Below, piece by piece: positions 21,053 through 29,652 of a stretch of DNA of 44,708 nt. The notes beneath the pieces are model-generated. The model saw nothing but the letters and a program-made list of their open reading frames with translations. It did not search any database and was not told the DNA's origin. The position numbers and the translations under genes are program-made. Each line of letters begins with the position of its first letter. Position 1 is the stretch's first letter. Origin of the DNA: a virus; IMG/VR virus record IMGVR_UViG_3300032144_000023, positions 1 to 44,708 of that record. One strand, written 5' to 3'.

Positions 21053-21583
21053 TTAGGCGCCGACGAGGCTGAGGAACAGGTTCCGCGTGGCCGTGTTCCG
21101 CGCTGGCCGGACGGTGGGGCGTGAGCTCGCAGCGGCAGCATCCGCCCAGCGGCGCTCGCTCACCGCAGCCCGGAGTCTCACGTTCCTGTGGAGCCCGACC
21201 ACCCCCGGGGTCATTGCCATATCGAGCAGCGCCACGCGGGCAGCGTTCGGCAGCGCCGGCAGCTCCCAGGCACGCATGAGGGGGTCGGAGGCGAGCGCCT
21301 GTACGTGGCTGTCGAAGTGCTGCCGCACGTTCTCGGGGACCATCTCCGCGGTGCACAGCGTGAGGTAATAGCGCGAGACGTGCCCGGGCTCCGCTCGCCG
21401 CACACGATCGTAGTCTTCGTCCGCAGCCAGCACGTCAGGCTTCCACGCGTAGCGATCTAACGCTGCTTTGTTAGGGATGAGAAACCTAACACCACACACA
21501 ACGCTGCCTCGCTCGTCAAGACACAGGTGGTAGGTGATGCCCTCGAAGGGAGCGCTGAACTCCCATTGTGTCATCTCACTCAC
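21053..21583 (-). CDS. Endolysin, lysozyme-like muramidase
   Basis: A 176-residue protein from GTG 21583, in a 4-bp overlap with the methyltransferase stop; ATG 21574 is an alternative. The N-terminus has FEGITYHLCLDERGSVVCGVRFLIPN, which aligns with the lysozyme core E-x8-D...G-x-V-T-x-G: Glu of FEG and Asp of LCLDERG are present, but the usual Thr position is Val. The C-terminal ARVALLDMAMTPGVVGL, LRAAVSERRWADAAAAS and ARNTATRNLFL follow the typical 'ALLDMAFNLGxxGL ... DWxxAA ... RNxxTxxLF' layout of phage muramidases. It should cleave host peptidoglycan at lysis. No signal sequence is seen, so a holin is needed. It lies on the strand opposite to the late genes. Confidence 0.75.
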   Translation of the reverse strand: MSEMTQWEFSAPFEGITYHLCLDERGSVVCGVRFLIPNKAALDRYAWKPDVLAADEDYDRVRRAEPGHVSRYYLTLCTAEMVPENVRQHFDSHVQALASDPLMRAWELPALPNAARVALLDMAMTPGVVGLHRNVRLRAAVSERRWADAAAASSRPTVRPARNTATRNLFLSLVGA

Positions 21584-22773
21584 TGTGCCACCTCGACCGT
21601 TGCGCCGGTGATTCGTGTCGCCTGAGCACCGGTCAGCGTCTGCCACCGGTGGACAATCGCGTCGCAGTACGCAGGCGAGATCTCGACCGCGTAGCAGGTG
21701 CGCCCCATCTCCTCGCACGCGATGAGTACGGAGCCGCTGCCGGCATAAGGATCGAACACATCCCCGGGGCACGCGTCCAAGCAGAAGCGCATGAGCGCCA
21801 CCGGCTTCTGCGTCGGGTGTATCCGCTTCGTGTGCTCACCCTCACGCATGAGCCCGTTCCACAGCTGGTGGTGCACGCGTGCTTGGCCGGTGAGGTTCGT
21901 CCAGGCGAGCTCACAGTCAGCGAACGAGTTGACGATGCCGGAGTCGACGCGCTTGTCCCAGACGAACCAGCAGCCGTTCGCGGGCAGCTGATCAGCGAAG
22001 TACTGGCCGCCCCAGATGATCGCGCGGGTAGCTCGCTCGGGGATCCAGCGCACGTCGGGCACCGCCTCGTCACCGTGGACCTGCGGGTACGTCGGAGGCT
22101 TGGCCAGCTTGCCGAACTTGGAGCGCTTGCCGAAGTGTGATCCCGCAGCGCCGACGAACCCGTCCTTCGTCACCACCGAGATACCGTACGGTGGGTCGGT
22201 GAGCACGAGGTCGAACTTGCGCGGAGGAGCCCAGCCCCGGCAGTCGGCGCACACGAGTGTGTGACGACCGAGCTGCCAGACGTCGCCCAGCTTCGACACA
22301 GTCTCAGCGGGCACTTCGACCGCAGGCTCCTCGGGCTCTCCAGCGAGGCGGATGGCCGCGACCTCACGGTTCAGGCGCTTGAGCTCGTGGTCCGACCAGC
22401 CGAGCGCCGGCAGCTCGGTGGGCTGCAGCTCGCTCAGCAACGCGTGCAGCTTGGTAGGGTCCCACTCTGACAGTTCATACAGCTTATTGTCAGCCAGGGC
22501 TAACTTGTGAGCCTGTGCCTCGGTGAGGTCTATAAACCTAACAGGTACTAACGCCAGGCCGAGACGCTGTGCTGCCTGCCACCGCGCGTGACCCGCGATG
22601 ATCTCACGCGTGGCAGCGCGCGCGACAATCGGGGCAGCGAAGCCGAACTCGGTGATGGACGCGGCAACCTTGTCGATCGTGGCGTCGTCACGACGACGTG
22701 GGTTGGCTGCCCAAGGTTGTAAGGTGGATGGATCGACCCACTGGGCCGGTGGCGGGGATTGCTTTGGAGCCAT
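21580..22773 (-). CDS. ParB-domain DNA methyltransferase (DPPY, N4/N6 type)
   Basis: A 397-residue protein. Residues about 10-100 are a ParB/sulfiredoxin-like nuclease-type domain (WAANPRRRDDATIDKVAASITEFGFAAPIVARAATREIIAGHARWQAA and ALADNKLYE). Residues 160-390 are a beta-class amino-methyltransferase: catalytic DPPY at 193-196, HPTQKP at 319-324 and the SAM-binding DPYAGSGS at 341-348. Such ParB-methylase fusions are common in phages and methylate adenine or cytosine N4, protecting phage DNA or marking it. No partner restriction enzyme is present. It is first of a two-gene leftward unit with the endolysin, starting from a divergent region shared with the terminase operon. Confidence 0.9.
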   Translation of the reverse strand: MAPKQSPPPAQWVDPSTLQPWAANPRRRDDATIDKVAASITEFGFAAPIVARAATREIIAGHARWQAAQRLGLALVPVRFIDLTEAQAHKLALADNKLYELSEWDPTKLHALLSELQPTELPALGWSDHELKRLNREVAAIRLAGEPEEPAVEVPAETVSKLGDVWQLGRHTLVCADCRGWAPPRKFDLVLTDPPYGISVVTKDGFVGAAGSHFGKRSKFGKLAKPPTYPQVHGDEAVPDVRWIPERATRAIIWGGQYFADQLPANGCWFVWDKRVDSGIVNSFADCELAWTNLTGQARVHHQLWNGLMREGEHTKRIHPTQKPVALMRFCLDACPGDVFDPYAGSGSVLIACEEMGRTCYAVEISPAYCDAIVHRWQTLTGAQATRITGATVEVAQ

Positions 22774-22783
22774 GGTGTATTCA

Positions 22784-22801
22784 TATTATGTTGAGTTCAC
22801 C
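22784..22801. promoter_or_regulatory. Operator-like site in the divergent methylase/terminase region
   Basis: GTTGA-GT-TCACC (22790-22801) matches the GGTGA-N2-TCACC palindrome with one mismatch. On the minus strand CATAAT (22784-22789) is a good -10 box about 10 bp before ATG 22773. The site ends 2 bp before ATG 22804 of the late operon, where a bound protein would obstruct rightward entry. Only 30 bp separate the two start codons. Confidence 0.5.
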
Positions 22802-22803
22802 CC

Positions 22804-23181
22804 ATGGCCGCCAAACCAAAGCTGCAGCCTGAACTGAATCAGGACATCCGCATGCGTCTCATCGAGGCGTTCCGTGCGGGTGCGTTCCGCGAGCACGCTG
22901 CTCACCTGGCGGGGCTCATGCTGTCAGAGCTCGAGGAGTGGCTCGCTGCAGGTGAGCAGGGGCAGGAGCCCTACGCGACGTTGCTGCGCGACGTGAACCG
23001 TGCGATCGCGGACGACGCGCTGCGTAACCAGATCGTAGTCACACGCGCAGCTGCGGGTCAGCCGACCGAAGGCGACTGGCGCGCGGCAGCGTGGAACCTC
23101 GAGCGCAAGTATCCCCGGCTGTATGGGCGGAGCGCGGTGGCGCTGGCGAACAACGAGCGCCCCGAGAGCCCCTGGAAATGA
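22804..23181 (+). CDS. HTH protein, terminase small subunit candidate
   Basis: A 125-residue protein from ATG 22804, first gene of the late operon. RAGAFREHAAHLAGLMLSELEEWLAAGEQG is a helix-turn-helix like those of phage small terminases or the phBC6A51-type HTH proteins placed just before them. It is followed by a helix (YATLLRDVNRAIADDALRNQIVVTRAA) and WRAAAWNLERKYPRLYGR, a segment shared by many such proteins. It would recognise the packaging site and present DNA to the large subunit. The next gene also has an HTH, so one of the two could be a regulator. Confidence 0.65.
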   Translation: MAAKPKLQPELNQDIRMRLIEAFRAGAFREHAAHLAGLMLSELEEWLAAGEQGQEPYATLLRDVNRAIADDALRNQIVVTRAAAGQPTEGDWRAAAWNLERKYPRLYGRSAVALANNERPESPWK

Positions 23182-23756
23182 GCGACGCTCCGGAGCTGCG
23201 GAGCGAGGGGCAGCGGATGTTCCTGCACGTGACAGGTTCGTTGCAGGCGATCGCACGTGAGCTTCACATGCGCAGTCCGCAGTCGATCGCGGACTGGAGG
23301 CATGGTCGCAAGGTGCCCGGAGTCGAAGCGCGCGCGCGCATCGAGAACGTGTTCGGCATCCCGCAGCACACCTGGCTCGTGCGTCCCGGGGTCACCGCTC
23401 AGCCACCTGCGCCGGCGCCACCGCTGACAGAAGGCAGCGTCCCCGCCACCACGCTCGACGACTGCATGATGCTGCTCACGGCCATCCGTGCTGACCGCGA
23501 CCAGCGCGAGCTGATGTCACCCGATCGCATCCGGCTGGCTGAGGTCGAAGCGAAGGTGCTCACGCTGCGCATGCGCCTCGAGGCTGCTGCCGAGCTCGCC
23601 GAGGACCGCTACGTGCGCGACCACCCGGCGTGGCACCGCCTCGAGCGCTGCATCCTCGTCGCCCTGGAGCCATACCCCGAGGCCAGCCGCGCTGTGGCCA
23701 CGGCCATCATGCGCGTATTCGGCGAGGCGCCTAGTGACCAGCAGCCGAGCCACTGA
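23178..23756 (+). CDS. Second HTH protein before the large terminase
   Basis: A 192-residue protein from ATG 23178 in a 4-bp overlap. Residues about 14-60 (SLQAIARELHMRSPQSIADWRHGRKVPGVEARARIENVFGIP) form a Cro/YdaS-type HTH. After a Pro/Ala linker, residues 95-192 are a helical domain (RIRLAEVEAKVLTLRMRLEAAAELAEDRYV) that may oligomerise. DNA-binding plus oligomerisation immediately before the large terminase is the usual small-subunit layout, so this may be the true small terminase, with the preceding gene an accessory. Confidence 0.6.
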   Translation: MSDAPELRSEGQRMFLHVTGSLQAIARELHMRSPQSIADWRHGRKVPGVEARARIENVFGIPQHTWLVRPGVTAQPPAPAPPLTEGSVPATTLDDCMMLLTAIRADRDQRELMSPDRIRLAEVEAKVLTLRMRLEAAAELAEDRYVRDHPAWHRLERCILVALEPYPEASRAVATAIMRVFGEAPSDQQPSH

Positions 23757-25395
23757 GGTCGAGGAGCGGCGCGACCAGCTGCCCACGCCCACGCTCTGGA
23801 CGTTCGCGGAGTCGTTCCGGCGCAAGCTAGTCCAGCAGATCGAGCTCACCTCACACCTGCGCTTCCCGAACCCGAAGTACGCTCAGGATCCCGTAGCCTT
23901 CTTCCGCGACATCCTGGGGCAGCAGCCGTGGGAGCGGCAGATCGAGGTGCTCGAGGCGGTGCGCGATCACAAGCGCGTGGCCGTGTGCAGTGGACACAAG
24001 GTCGGGAAGTCGAACAGCGCGGCTGGGATAGCGCTGTGGTTCTACTGCAGCTTCGAGGACGCACGCGTAGTGATGACCTCGACCACCTCACGGCAGGTGG
24101 ATCAGATCCTGTGGCGCGAGCTGCGGATGATGCGCGCGCGCGGTGGCCGGTGCATCGACTGTAAGCGTGCCGACCCGAGCGGCATCAAGATCCCACGCCC
24201 CTGCCCGCATTCAGCGGAGATCGAAGGCTACCAGGGAGAGCTCGCACGCACCGGGCTCAAGAGCCCCGACTTCCGTGAGATCGTGGGCTTCACCGCACGC
24301 GAGGCGGAAGCGGTCGCGGGCATCTCCGGACCCACGCTCCTGTACATCGTCGACGAGGCGAGCGGCGTGGACGATCAGATCTTCGAAGCCATCGAGGGCA
24401 ACCGCGCGGGTGGTGCTCGCATCCTCTTACTGTCAAACGGCACACGTAACGAGGGTGAGTTCTACGCAGCCTTCACCGAGAAGTCGGAGTACTACCATAC
24501 ACTCCGCATCTCCAGTGAGGAGTCGCCTAACGTTGTCACTGGACGCAATGTCATTCCCGGGCTCGCGACGAAAGAGTGGATAGAAGAGAAGCGTCTAGAG
24601 TGGGGGGAGGATTCTCCCCTGTACAAGGTGCGCGTGAAGGGGCTGCACGCGGAGCTCGAGGACGCGAAGATCTTCACGATCCATGCGATCGAGCTGGCCG
24701 AGCGCCGGTGGGCTGACACACCCCCAGCGGGGCGCCTGTTCATCGGGCTGGACCCCGCTGGCGAGTCGGGGATCGGTGACGAGACATGCTTCGCAGCACG
24801 CCGTGGGCTCAAGCAGCTCGGGCTGCACCCGCAGCGTGGGTTGAACGAGGACCAGCACCTGGTGCAGCTGCTCGTGCTGCTGGCGCGCTACCGGCTGCCG
24901 CGCGAGGTGCCCGTGGTCGTGCTCGATCGCGAGGGCTCCATCGGCTCAGCGCTGTTCGGGCTGCTGCGCCACTACTCTGAGCTGCACCCGGAGGCGTTCG
25001 AGCTGGTGGCGGTGCGCGCGAGTGATCGCGCTGTGCGCCGACCGCAGGTTTACGATCGCATGCGCGACGAGCTCGCCGCGAACCTCGAGCACTGGTTCCG
25101 GGATGGCGGAGCGATCCTCGAGGACGTGAAGCTCGCGAACGAGCTGCACGCGATGGAGTGGAAGCAGGCTGTCACCGGTAGACTGAAGCTCACGCCGAAG
25201 GACGTGCTTAAAAAGCGCATTGGCAGGTCGCCCGATCGCTTCGATGCCACCTCGCTCAGCGTGTGGGAGCCGCTGAGCCTGACCGATCACGACCAGCCGC
25301 CACGGGCTGCAGCCGCCCCGCCCCCGAGTCAGCCGGCCTATGCTGAGCACACCTTCGACCCCTACGCAGCGATGGATGCGTGGCGATCCCGGTGA
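23734..25395 (+). CDS. terL: Terminase large subunit
   Basis: A 553-residue packaging motor starting at GTG 23734, overlapping the upstream gene by 23 bp. ATPase part: Walker A-like GHKVGKS (residues 87-93), Walker B YIVDEA (204-209) and coupling motif LLLSNGT (231-237). Nuclease part (RNase H fold): IGLDPAG with Asp340, VVLDREGS with Asp398 and RSPDRFDA near residue 510. A CxxC-like pair (RCIDCKRAD) near residue 140 is unusual and may be a small zinc insertion. The Pro/Ala-rich C-terminus (PPRAAAAPPPS) probably docks on the portal. Confidence 0.92.
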   Translation: MTSSRATEVEERRDQLPTPTLWTFAESFRRKLVQQIELTSHLRFPNPKYAQDPVAFFRDILGQQPWERQIEVLEAVRDHKRVAVCSGHKVGKSNSAAGIALWFYCSFEDARVVMTSTTSRQVDQILWRELRMMRARGGRCIDCKRADPSGIKIPRPCPHSAEIEGYQGELARTGLKSPDFREIVGFTAREAEAVAGISGPTLLYIVDEASGVDDQIFEAIEGNRAGGARILLLSNGTRNEGEFYAAFTEKSEYYHTLRISSEESPNVVTGRNVIPGLATKEWIEEKRLEWGEDSPLYKVRVKGLHAELEDAKIFTIHAIELAERRWADTPPAGRLFIGLDPAGESGIGDETCFAARRGLKQLGLHPQRGLNEDQHLVQLLVLLARYRLPREVPVVVLDREGSIGSALFGLLRHYSELHPEAFELVAVRASDRAVRRPQVYDRMRDELAANLEHWFRDGGAILEDVKLANELHAMEWKQAVTGRLKLTPKDVLKKRIGRSPDRFDATSLSVWEPLSLTDHDQPPRAAAAPPPSQPAYAEHTFDPYAAMDAWRSR

Positions 25396-25470
25396 GTGTT
25401 AGCCACTACTACTTCGAATCTGACAGTAGACTGTTTGCGTCATGATCTGACACGTGGCTGACTGCCCGGC
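25396..25470. other. 75-bp spacer between terminase and portal
   Basis: The only sizeable gap between terminase and capsid genes. It is less GC-rich than its flanks and includes TTGCGTCATGATCTGACACG, which could contain a weak promoter, but no convincing -35/-10 pair is seen. Confidence 0.3.
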
Positions 25471-26808
25471 ATGAGCTTGCTGGGGCGGGCTACCGAGTGG
25501 CTGCGCGGCGTGAGCGTTTACCAACCGCTCACGCCGCTGTCGTCCTCACCGGACATGGCGATCGATTCACCGATGGTGGAGCGATTGCGTCGCGCGCTGG
25601 GCGGGCAGCTGCAGCTCATGCCGTGGGTCCGCACCCGCTGGTACTTCGCAGACCTCGAGGCAGCCGAGCGCAACGCCGACGCTGGCAACCTACGCACTGC
25701 CGGCCAGCTGATGACCTTCGCTCGTCGCGATGGCGTGATGTCCGGTGTTCTCAGCACGCGCACCGGTGGGCTCGTTCGGCTGCCGCGGAAGTTCCGTGGC
25801 GACCCCGAGGTCATCGAGGCGCTCGAGCTCGGGCACAGCTCGGTGCGCAGCGTGTACGACGAGATGCTGCCCCCGGGTGAGCTCGGGCTGCTCGCTGCGG
25901 ATGGCGTGCTGTTGGGCATCGGGGTCGCTGAGTTGTGTCCTGTACGTGGCCGCGACTATCCGGTGCTGATTCGATTAGACCCCCAGTTCATCCAGTACGT
26001 GTGGAGTGAGGACCAGTATTACTACTGCGCTGCCGAGGGGCGGCTGCCTATCACACCCGGGGATGGTCGGTGGGTGCTGCACCAGCCCGGTGGCCGCATC
26101 GCTCCGTGGCAGAACGCGCTGTGGCGCTGCGTCGGCGCGAACGTGATTCGCAAGTCACACGCGAACCTGCACAAGGACAACTGGGAGGCGAAGCTCGCGA
26201 ACCCCGCGCGCGTGGCGGTCGCACCGCAGGGCAGCGCCGAGGCTCAGAAGGAGTCGTGGTTCCAGACCATCATGGCTTGGAACCTGAACAGCGTGTTCGG
26301 GATGACCCCGGGCTACGACGTGAAGCTGCTCGAGTCGAATGGCGTGGGAGCTGAGTCGTTCGCTCGCACGATCACCGAAGCGAACAATGAGATCGTGATC
26401 GCGATCGCGGGTCAGACTGTCACCACGACTGGTGGCGCCGGATTCCAAAACTCCGACATCCACAAGACCATCCGCGCTGACCTGATCAAGGAGACTGCTG
26501 ACGGTCTCGCATACACCATCAACACGCAGTGCATACCTGCCTTCGTCGCGAAGCGGTACGGCACTGCAGCAGTGGTCACGCGACCCTGCGTGGTGGAGTA
26601 CGACGTCACGCCACCGAAGGATCGCAACGCGGAAGCGACCTCACTGGTCACTGCAGCCAACGCGATCTCGATGCTCGAGCAAGCGCTGGCGCCGACAGGC
26701 AAGCAGCTCGACGTGCAGACGCTGTGCGACCAGTTCGGTGTGCCGCTGCTGAATCCGGAAGTCGGTGACGTGGTGCAGCTGCGCCCCGTGAACACGGAGG
26801 CAGCATGA
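25471..26808 (+). CDS. Portal protein, Mu gp29/DUF935 type
   Basis: A 445-residue portal. The order of segments follows DUF935: RDGVMSGVLSTRTGGLVRLPRKF, VYDEMLPPGELGLLAADGVLLGIGVAEL, then PQGSAEAQKESWFQTIMAWN and the conserved ANNEIVIAIAGQTVTTTGGAGFQNSDIHKTIRADLIKETAD. The product forms the dodecameric ring at one head vertex through which DNA passes and to which terminase and neck proteins bind. The match to Mu-type portals agrees with the Mu-like capsid and neck genes downstream, although no Mu transposase is present. Confidence 0.85.
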   Translation: MSLLGRATEWLRGVSVYQPLTPLSSSPDMAIDSPMVERLRRALGGQLQLMPWVRTRWYFADLEAAERNADAGNLRTAGQLMTFARRDGVMSGVLSTRTGGLVRLPRKFRGDPEVIEALELGHSSVRSVYDEMLPPGELGLLAADGVLLGIGVAELCPVRGRDYPVLIRLDPQFIQYVWSEDQYYYCAAEGRLPITPGDGRWVLHQPGGRIAPWQNALWRCVGANVIRKSHANLHKDNWEAKLANPARVAVAPQGSAEAQKESWFQTIMAWNLNSVFGMTPGYDVKLLESNGVGAESFARTITEANNEIVIAIAGQTVTTTGGAGFQNSDIHKTIRADLIKETADGLAYTINTQCIPAFVAKRYGTAAVVTRPCVVEYDVTPPKDRNAEATSLVTAANAISMLEQALAPTGKQLDVQTLCDQFGVPLLNPEVGDVVQLRPVNTEAA

Positions 26809-28187
26809 GCGTGGTCGCCAAGCAGTACGAGCGCCGGGGCTTCCTCGCGATCGACCCCGCAGCGTTCGGGATGATGTTCATGATGGGTCCCGACGCCACC
26901 GCGAATCGCGACGTTGGCGTGGCCACCATCGTGACGATCAGTGGACCACTCGAGTCGCAGGCTGGCTGGGGCTGGGATTCGTACGATGGCATCCGTGACC
27001 GTGTGGCCGCAGCGCTCGCAGCCGCAGCGCCGGTGGTGCTGCTCGAACTCTCGAGCCCGGGTGGCGACGCTGCTGGCTGCTTCGAGCTCGCGCGATGGAT
27101 ACGTGCGAGCGCGGAGCCTGCAGGCAAGCGCGTGGTGGCATACGTGCGGAGCCGCGCGTGCAGCGCTGCCTACGCGATCGCGTGCGGGGCCAGCGAGATC
27201 GTGCTCAGCGACAGTGCGCTCGTGGGCTCCATCGGGATCCTCGCGACACGCATGGACTACTCAGCACGCAACGCTGCCAATGGGGTAGCGGTCGCGTTCA
27301 TCGGTAGTGGTGCACGCAAGGCAGACGGCAATCCCGATCAGCCCATTACACCCGACGAGCTCGCGGCTCAGCAGCGCATCGTCGATAGCATGGCTGCTGT
27401 GTTCTTCGACGTCGTGCGTGAAGCACGCGGCATCGATGCGTCTGAGTTGCAGGCAGGCGTGTTCCACGGTGCCGAAGCAATCTCACGGGGCTTGGCTGAT
27501 AGGCAGCTACCCCTAGATGAACTGTTAGTGTCATTAGGGGGCAATCCCATGGGTGCGATGGATGAAGCGCGCAAGGCGCTCAAGGGCCTGGCGGAAGGCG
27601 ATGGCGACGAGAAGGAGCGCGACGCAGCGAAGCGTGCGCTGGCGGCGCTCGACGAAGAGCGTGATCCCGGCGCCGAGGACGACACCGAGGCGGAAGGCGA
27701 GGACGACGAGGAGCCAAAGCCGAAGCCCAAGCCAGAACCAGAAGGCAAGTCGGCCGAAGCTGCGGCAGCCTACAAGAAGGCTGGCGAAGCGATGTCCGAG
27801 GTGCAGCGGCTTCGCGCGGAGCTCGCTGAGCGTGATGCGAACGCCGAGCGCGAGCGGATCATCGCTACGCGCCCCGACCTGACAGCCGACTTCGTCGACG
27901 TGCTGCGCAAGCTGCCTGTCGTGACAGTGCGGGACCTCGTGGCGAAGACTCCGCGCGTGCAGGGCGGAGTGAGCGCCGGGGATGCGCTCGCGTCTACCGG
28001 GGCACGACCCACGCGCGGTGAGGACACTTCCTCCGGCGCCGGCAGGCTCCCGCCCACCGAGAAGCTGGAGCTGGATAAGCGCATGGGTCTCACGACTCAG
28101 AGCTCCGAAGTAGTCCAAACACCATACAGCATGGTCCTCGGGGCGACTGTCTCGAAGGCGACTGCGGGGGCAGGGGTGAAGCCGTGA
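26805..28187 (+). CDS. S49-family head maturation protease fused to a scaffold-like domain
   Basis: A 460-residue protein in a 4-bp overlap with the portal gene. Residues 40-245 are an SppA/S49-type serine peptidase: SSPGG at 83-87, nucleophile Ser120 in ACSAAYA, DSALVGSIG near 137, and base Lys172 in SGARKADG. Residues 260-330 are an acidic and then Lys/Pro-rich linker, and residues 325-395 a coiled coil (AMSEVQRLRAELAERDANAERERI) typical of an internal scaffold. The protease would trim the scaffold and capsid proteins during head assembly. Two rare-codon clusters around 27514-27535 encode LDELLVSLGG. Confidence 0.85.
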   Translation: MSVVAKQYERRGFLAIDPAAFGMMFMMGPDATANRDVGVATIVTISGPLESQAGWGWDSYDGIRDRVAAALAAAAPVVLLELSSPGGDAAGCFELARWIRASAEPAGKRVVAYVRSRACSAAYAIACGASEIVLSDSALVGSIGILATRMDYSARNAANGVAVAFIGSGARKADGNPDQPITPDELAAQQRIVDSMAAVFFDVVREARGIDASELQAGVFHGAEAISRGLADRQLPLDELLVSLGGNPMGAMDEARKALKGLAEGDGDEKERDAAKRALAALDEERDPGAEDDTEAEGEDDEEPKPKPKPEPEGKSAEAAAAYKKAGEAMSEVQRLRAELAERDANAERERIIATRPDLTADFVDVLRKLPVVTVRDLVAKTPRVQGGVSAGDALASTGARPTRGEDTSSGAGRLPPTEKLELDKRMGLTTQSSEVVQTPYSMVLGATVSKATAGAGVKP

Positions 28188-28618
28188 CCGAGCGACTTGT
28201 CACACAAGCCAACTGGGCGTTCTACGACTTCGTGCTGAAGTCAGGCGTGCTCGCCGAGCGCGGGACCATCGCGGTGATCGACACCGCGGATGGTTCTGTC
28301 ACCAAGGCTGGCGCCGCCACGGGGCTCATCCCGCTCGGCATCTTCCAACAGACAGTCACCGGTGATGGTGTGCTGACTGTACAGGTCAAGATGTTCTACG
28401 AGCTGGTGTCGTACTGGTACGACAACGATACAGCCGGGACACCGGTGACGATCGCGATGCGTGGCCAGCTCGCCTATCTCAAGGACGAGCACACGGTCAC
28501 TGCTGCCGCCACGGGTTCGGTGGCCGGGATGATCCTCAACGTCCTCGCAGCCAAGGGTGTCCTGGTCGCATTCGGATATCCAACGTTCTCCACCCCTGCA
28601 CCGGTTGCGGAGGTCTAG
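28184..28618 (+). CDS. Head decoration-like protein
   Basis: A 144-residue protein in a 4-bp GTGA overlap with the protease. It is beta-rich with Gly-rich turns (KSGVLAERGTIAVIDTADGSVTKAGAATGLIPLGIF, YDNDTAGTPVTIAMRGQ), a profile like phage capsid decoration or stabilisation proteins (DUF2190-like), and it sits right before the major capsid gene as those do. Family assignment rests on composition and position. Confidence 0.6.
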   Translation: MTERLVTQANWAFYDFVLKSGVLAERGTIAVIDTADGSVTKAGAATGLIPLGIFQQTVTGDGVLTVQVKMFYELVSYWYDNDTAGTPVTIAMRGQLAYLKDEHTVTAAATGSVAGMILNVLAAKGVLVAFGYPTFSTPAPVAEV

Positions 28619-28620
28619 TC

Positions 28621-29643
28621 ATGCCTGCTGTCACACCATCATTTCTATACGATCTAGAGTCCAACATGCGCGTGATCACCGCGCAGGACTATCAGCGTCT
28701 CACCCAGAATCTGTGGTGGACCAAGCTCGCGAAGACGATGCCGAGCGGTGCGAAGAAGGAGCGCGTGAGCTGGCTGCTCGACTCAGCGCGCATCCAGCGC
28801 ACCGGGCACGGTGGCAACCTCGAGTTCGAAGACGTGGTGGCGCTCACCACCGAGGTCGAGAACCTCAACGCAGCTGCGGGGCTCAACGTCAAGAAGGAGC
28901 AATTCGAGGACCTCGATGGCAACGGCATCGACACCGCCTCGCACTGGTCACGCACCATCGGTGCCTATGCGAGCTACTGGCCGCAGAAGTGCATCGCGAA
29001 GTCGATCCTGGCGAACGGCAAGACGTACGACGGGAAGGCGTTCTTCGCGGTCGACCACCCGGTGAACCCGTACAACCTCGCCGCGGGCACGTTCACTAAC
29101 ATCTTCACAGCGGGTGCTGGCCCTGGTGCATGCCCGATCGGTGGCGCTACCACCGTCGACGTTGCGGTCGCGAACCTGGCGAAGGCCATTGCATATATCT
29201 CGACGATCAGACTCCCCACGGGTGAGGACCCACGCTTCCTGCGCGCACGCTATTTGTTCGTGCCTCCGGCGCTGTACGCACGAGCGGCGCAGATCACGCA
29301 GGCGAAGTACATCGCGCAGGCTGCTGCGGCAGGTGGTGGCAGCGGTGACGTGGAAGCGATCATCCGCTACTTCGGTTTCGGCGAGCCCGTCGAGGCGCCG
29401 GAGCTCAGCGCCGGATTCTCCGGTGGTGCGGACGACTGCTACTACATCGCCTGCGAGGACGTGCTGAGCAGCGAGCTCGGAGCCTTCAACTATGTGAATC
29501 GCGAGCCCTTCTCGATTCTCTACTACGGGCCCCAGAACGACGCAGATCTCGCACGTATTCGTGTCTTTCAGTGGACCACCGAAGGCCGGAACAACGTGCT
29601 CAACGGACACCCGTACCTGTTCTTCAAGTGCCCTGCGACCTGA
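28621..29643 (+). CDS. Major capsid protein, Mu gpT type
   Basis: A 340-residue protein from ATG 28621. It has the Mu-like head subunit pattern: RVITAQDYQRLTQNLWWTKLAKTMPS at the N-terminus, NVKKEQFEDLDGNGIDTASHWSR, FFAVDHPVNPYNLAAGTFTN in the middle, and DADLARIRVFQWTTEGRNNVLNGHPYLFFKCPA at the C-terminus. It should assemble the icosahedral shell in the HK97 fold. A perfect 17-bp inverted repeat begins 10 bp after its stop, which probably uncouples its high expression from the genes behind. Confidence 0.88.
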   Translation: MPAVTPSFLYDLESNMRVITAQDYQRLTQNLWWTKLAKTMPSGAKKERVSWLLDSARIQRTGHGGNLEFEDVVALTTEVENLNAAAGLNVKKEQFEDLDGNGIDTASHWSRTIGAYASYWPQKCIAKSILANGKTYDGKAFFAVDHPVNPYNLAAGTFTNIFTAGAGPGACPIGGATTVDVAVANLAKAIAYISTIRLPTGEDPRFLRARYLFVPPALYARAAQITQAKYIAQAAAAGGGSGDVEAIIRYFGFGEPVEAPELSAGFSGGADDCYYIACEDVLSSELGAFNYVNREPFSILYYGPQNDADLARIRVFQWTTEGRNNVLNGHPYLFFKCPAT

Positions 29644-29652
29644 GTAGTTAGG

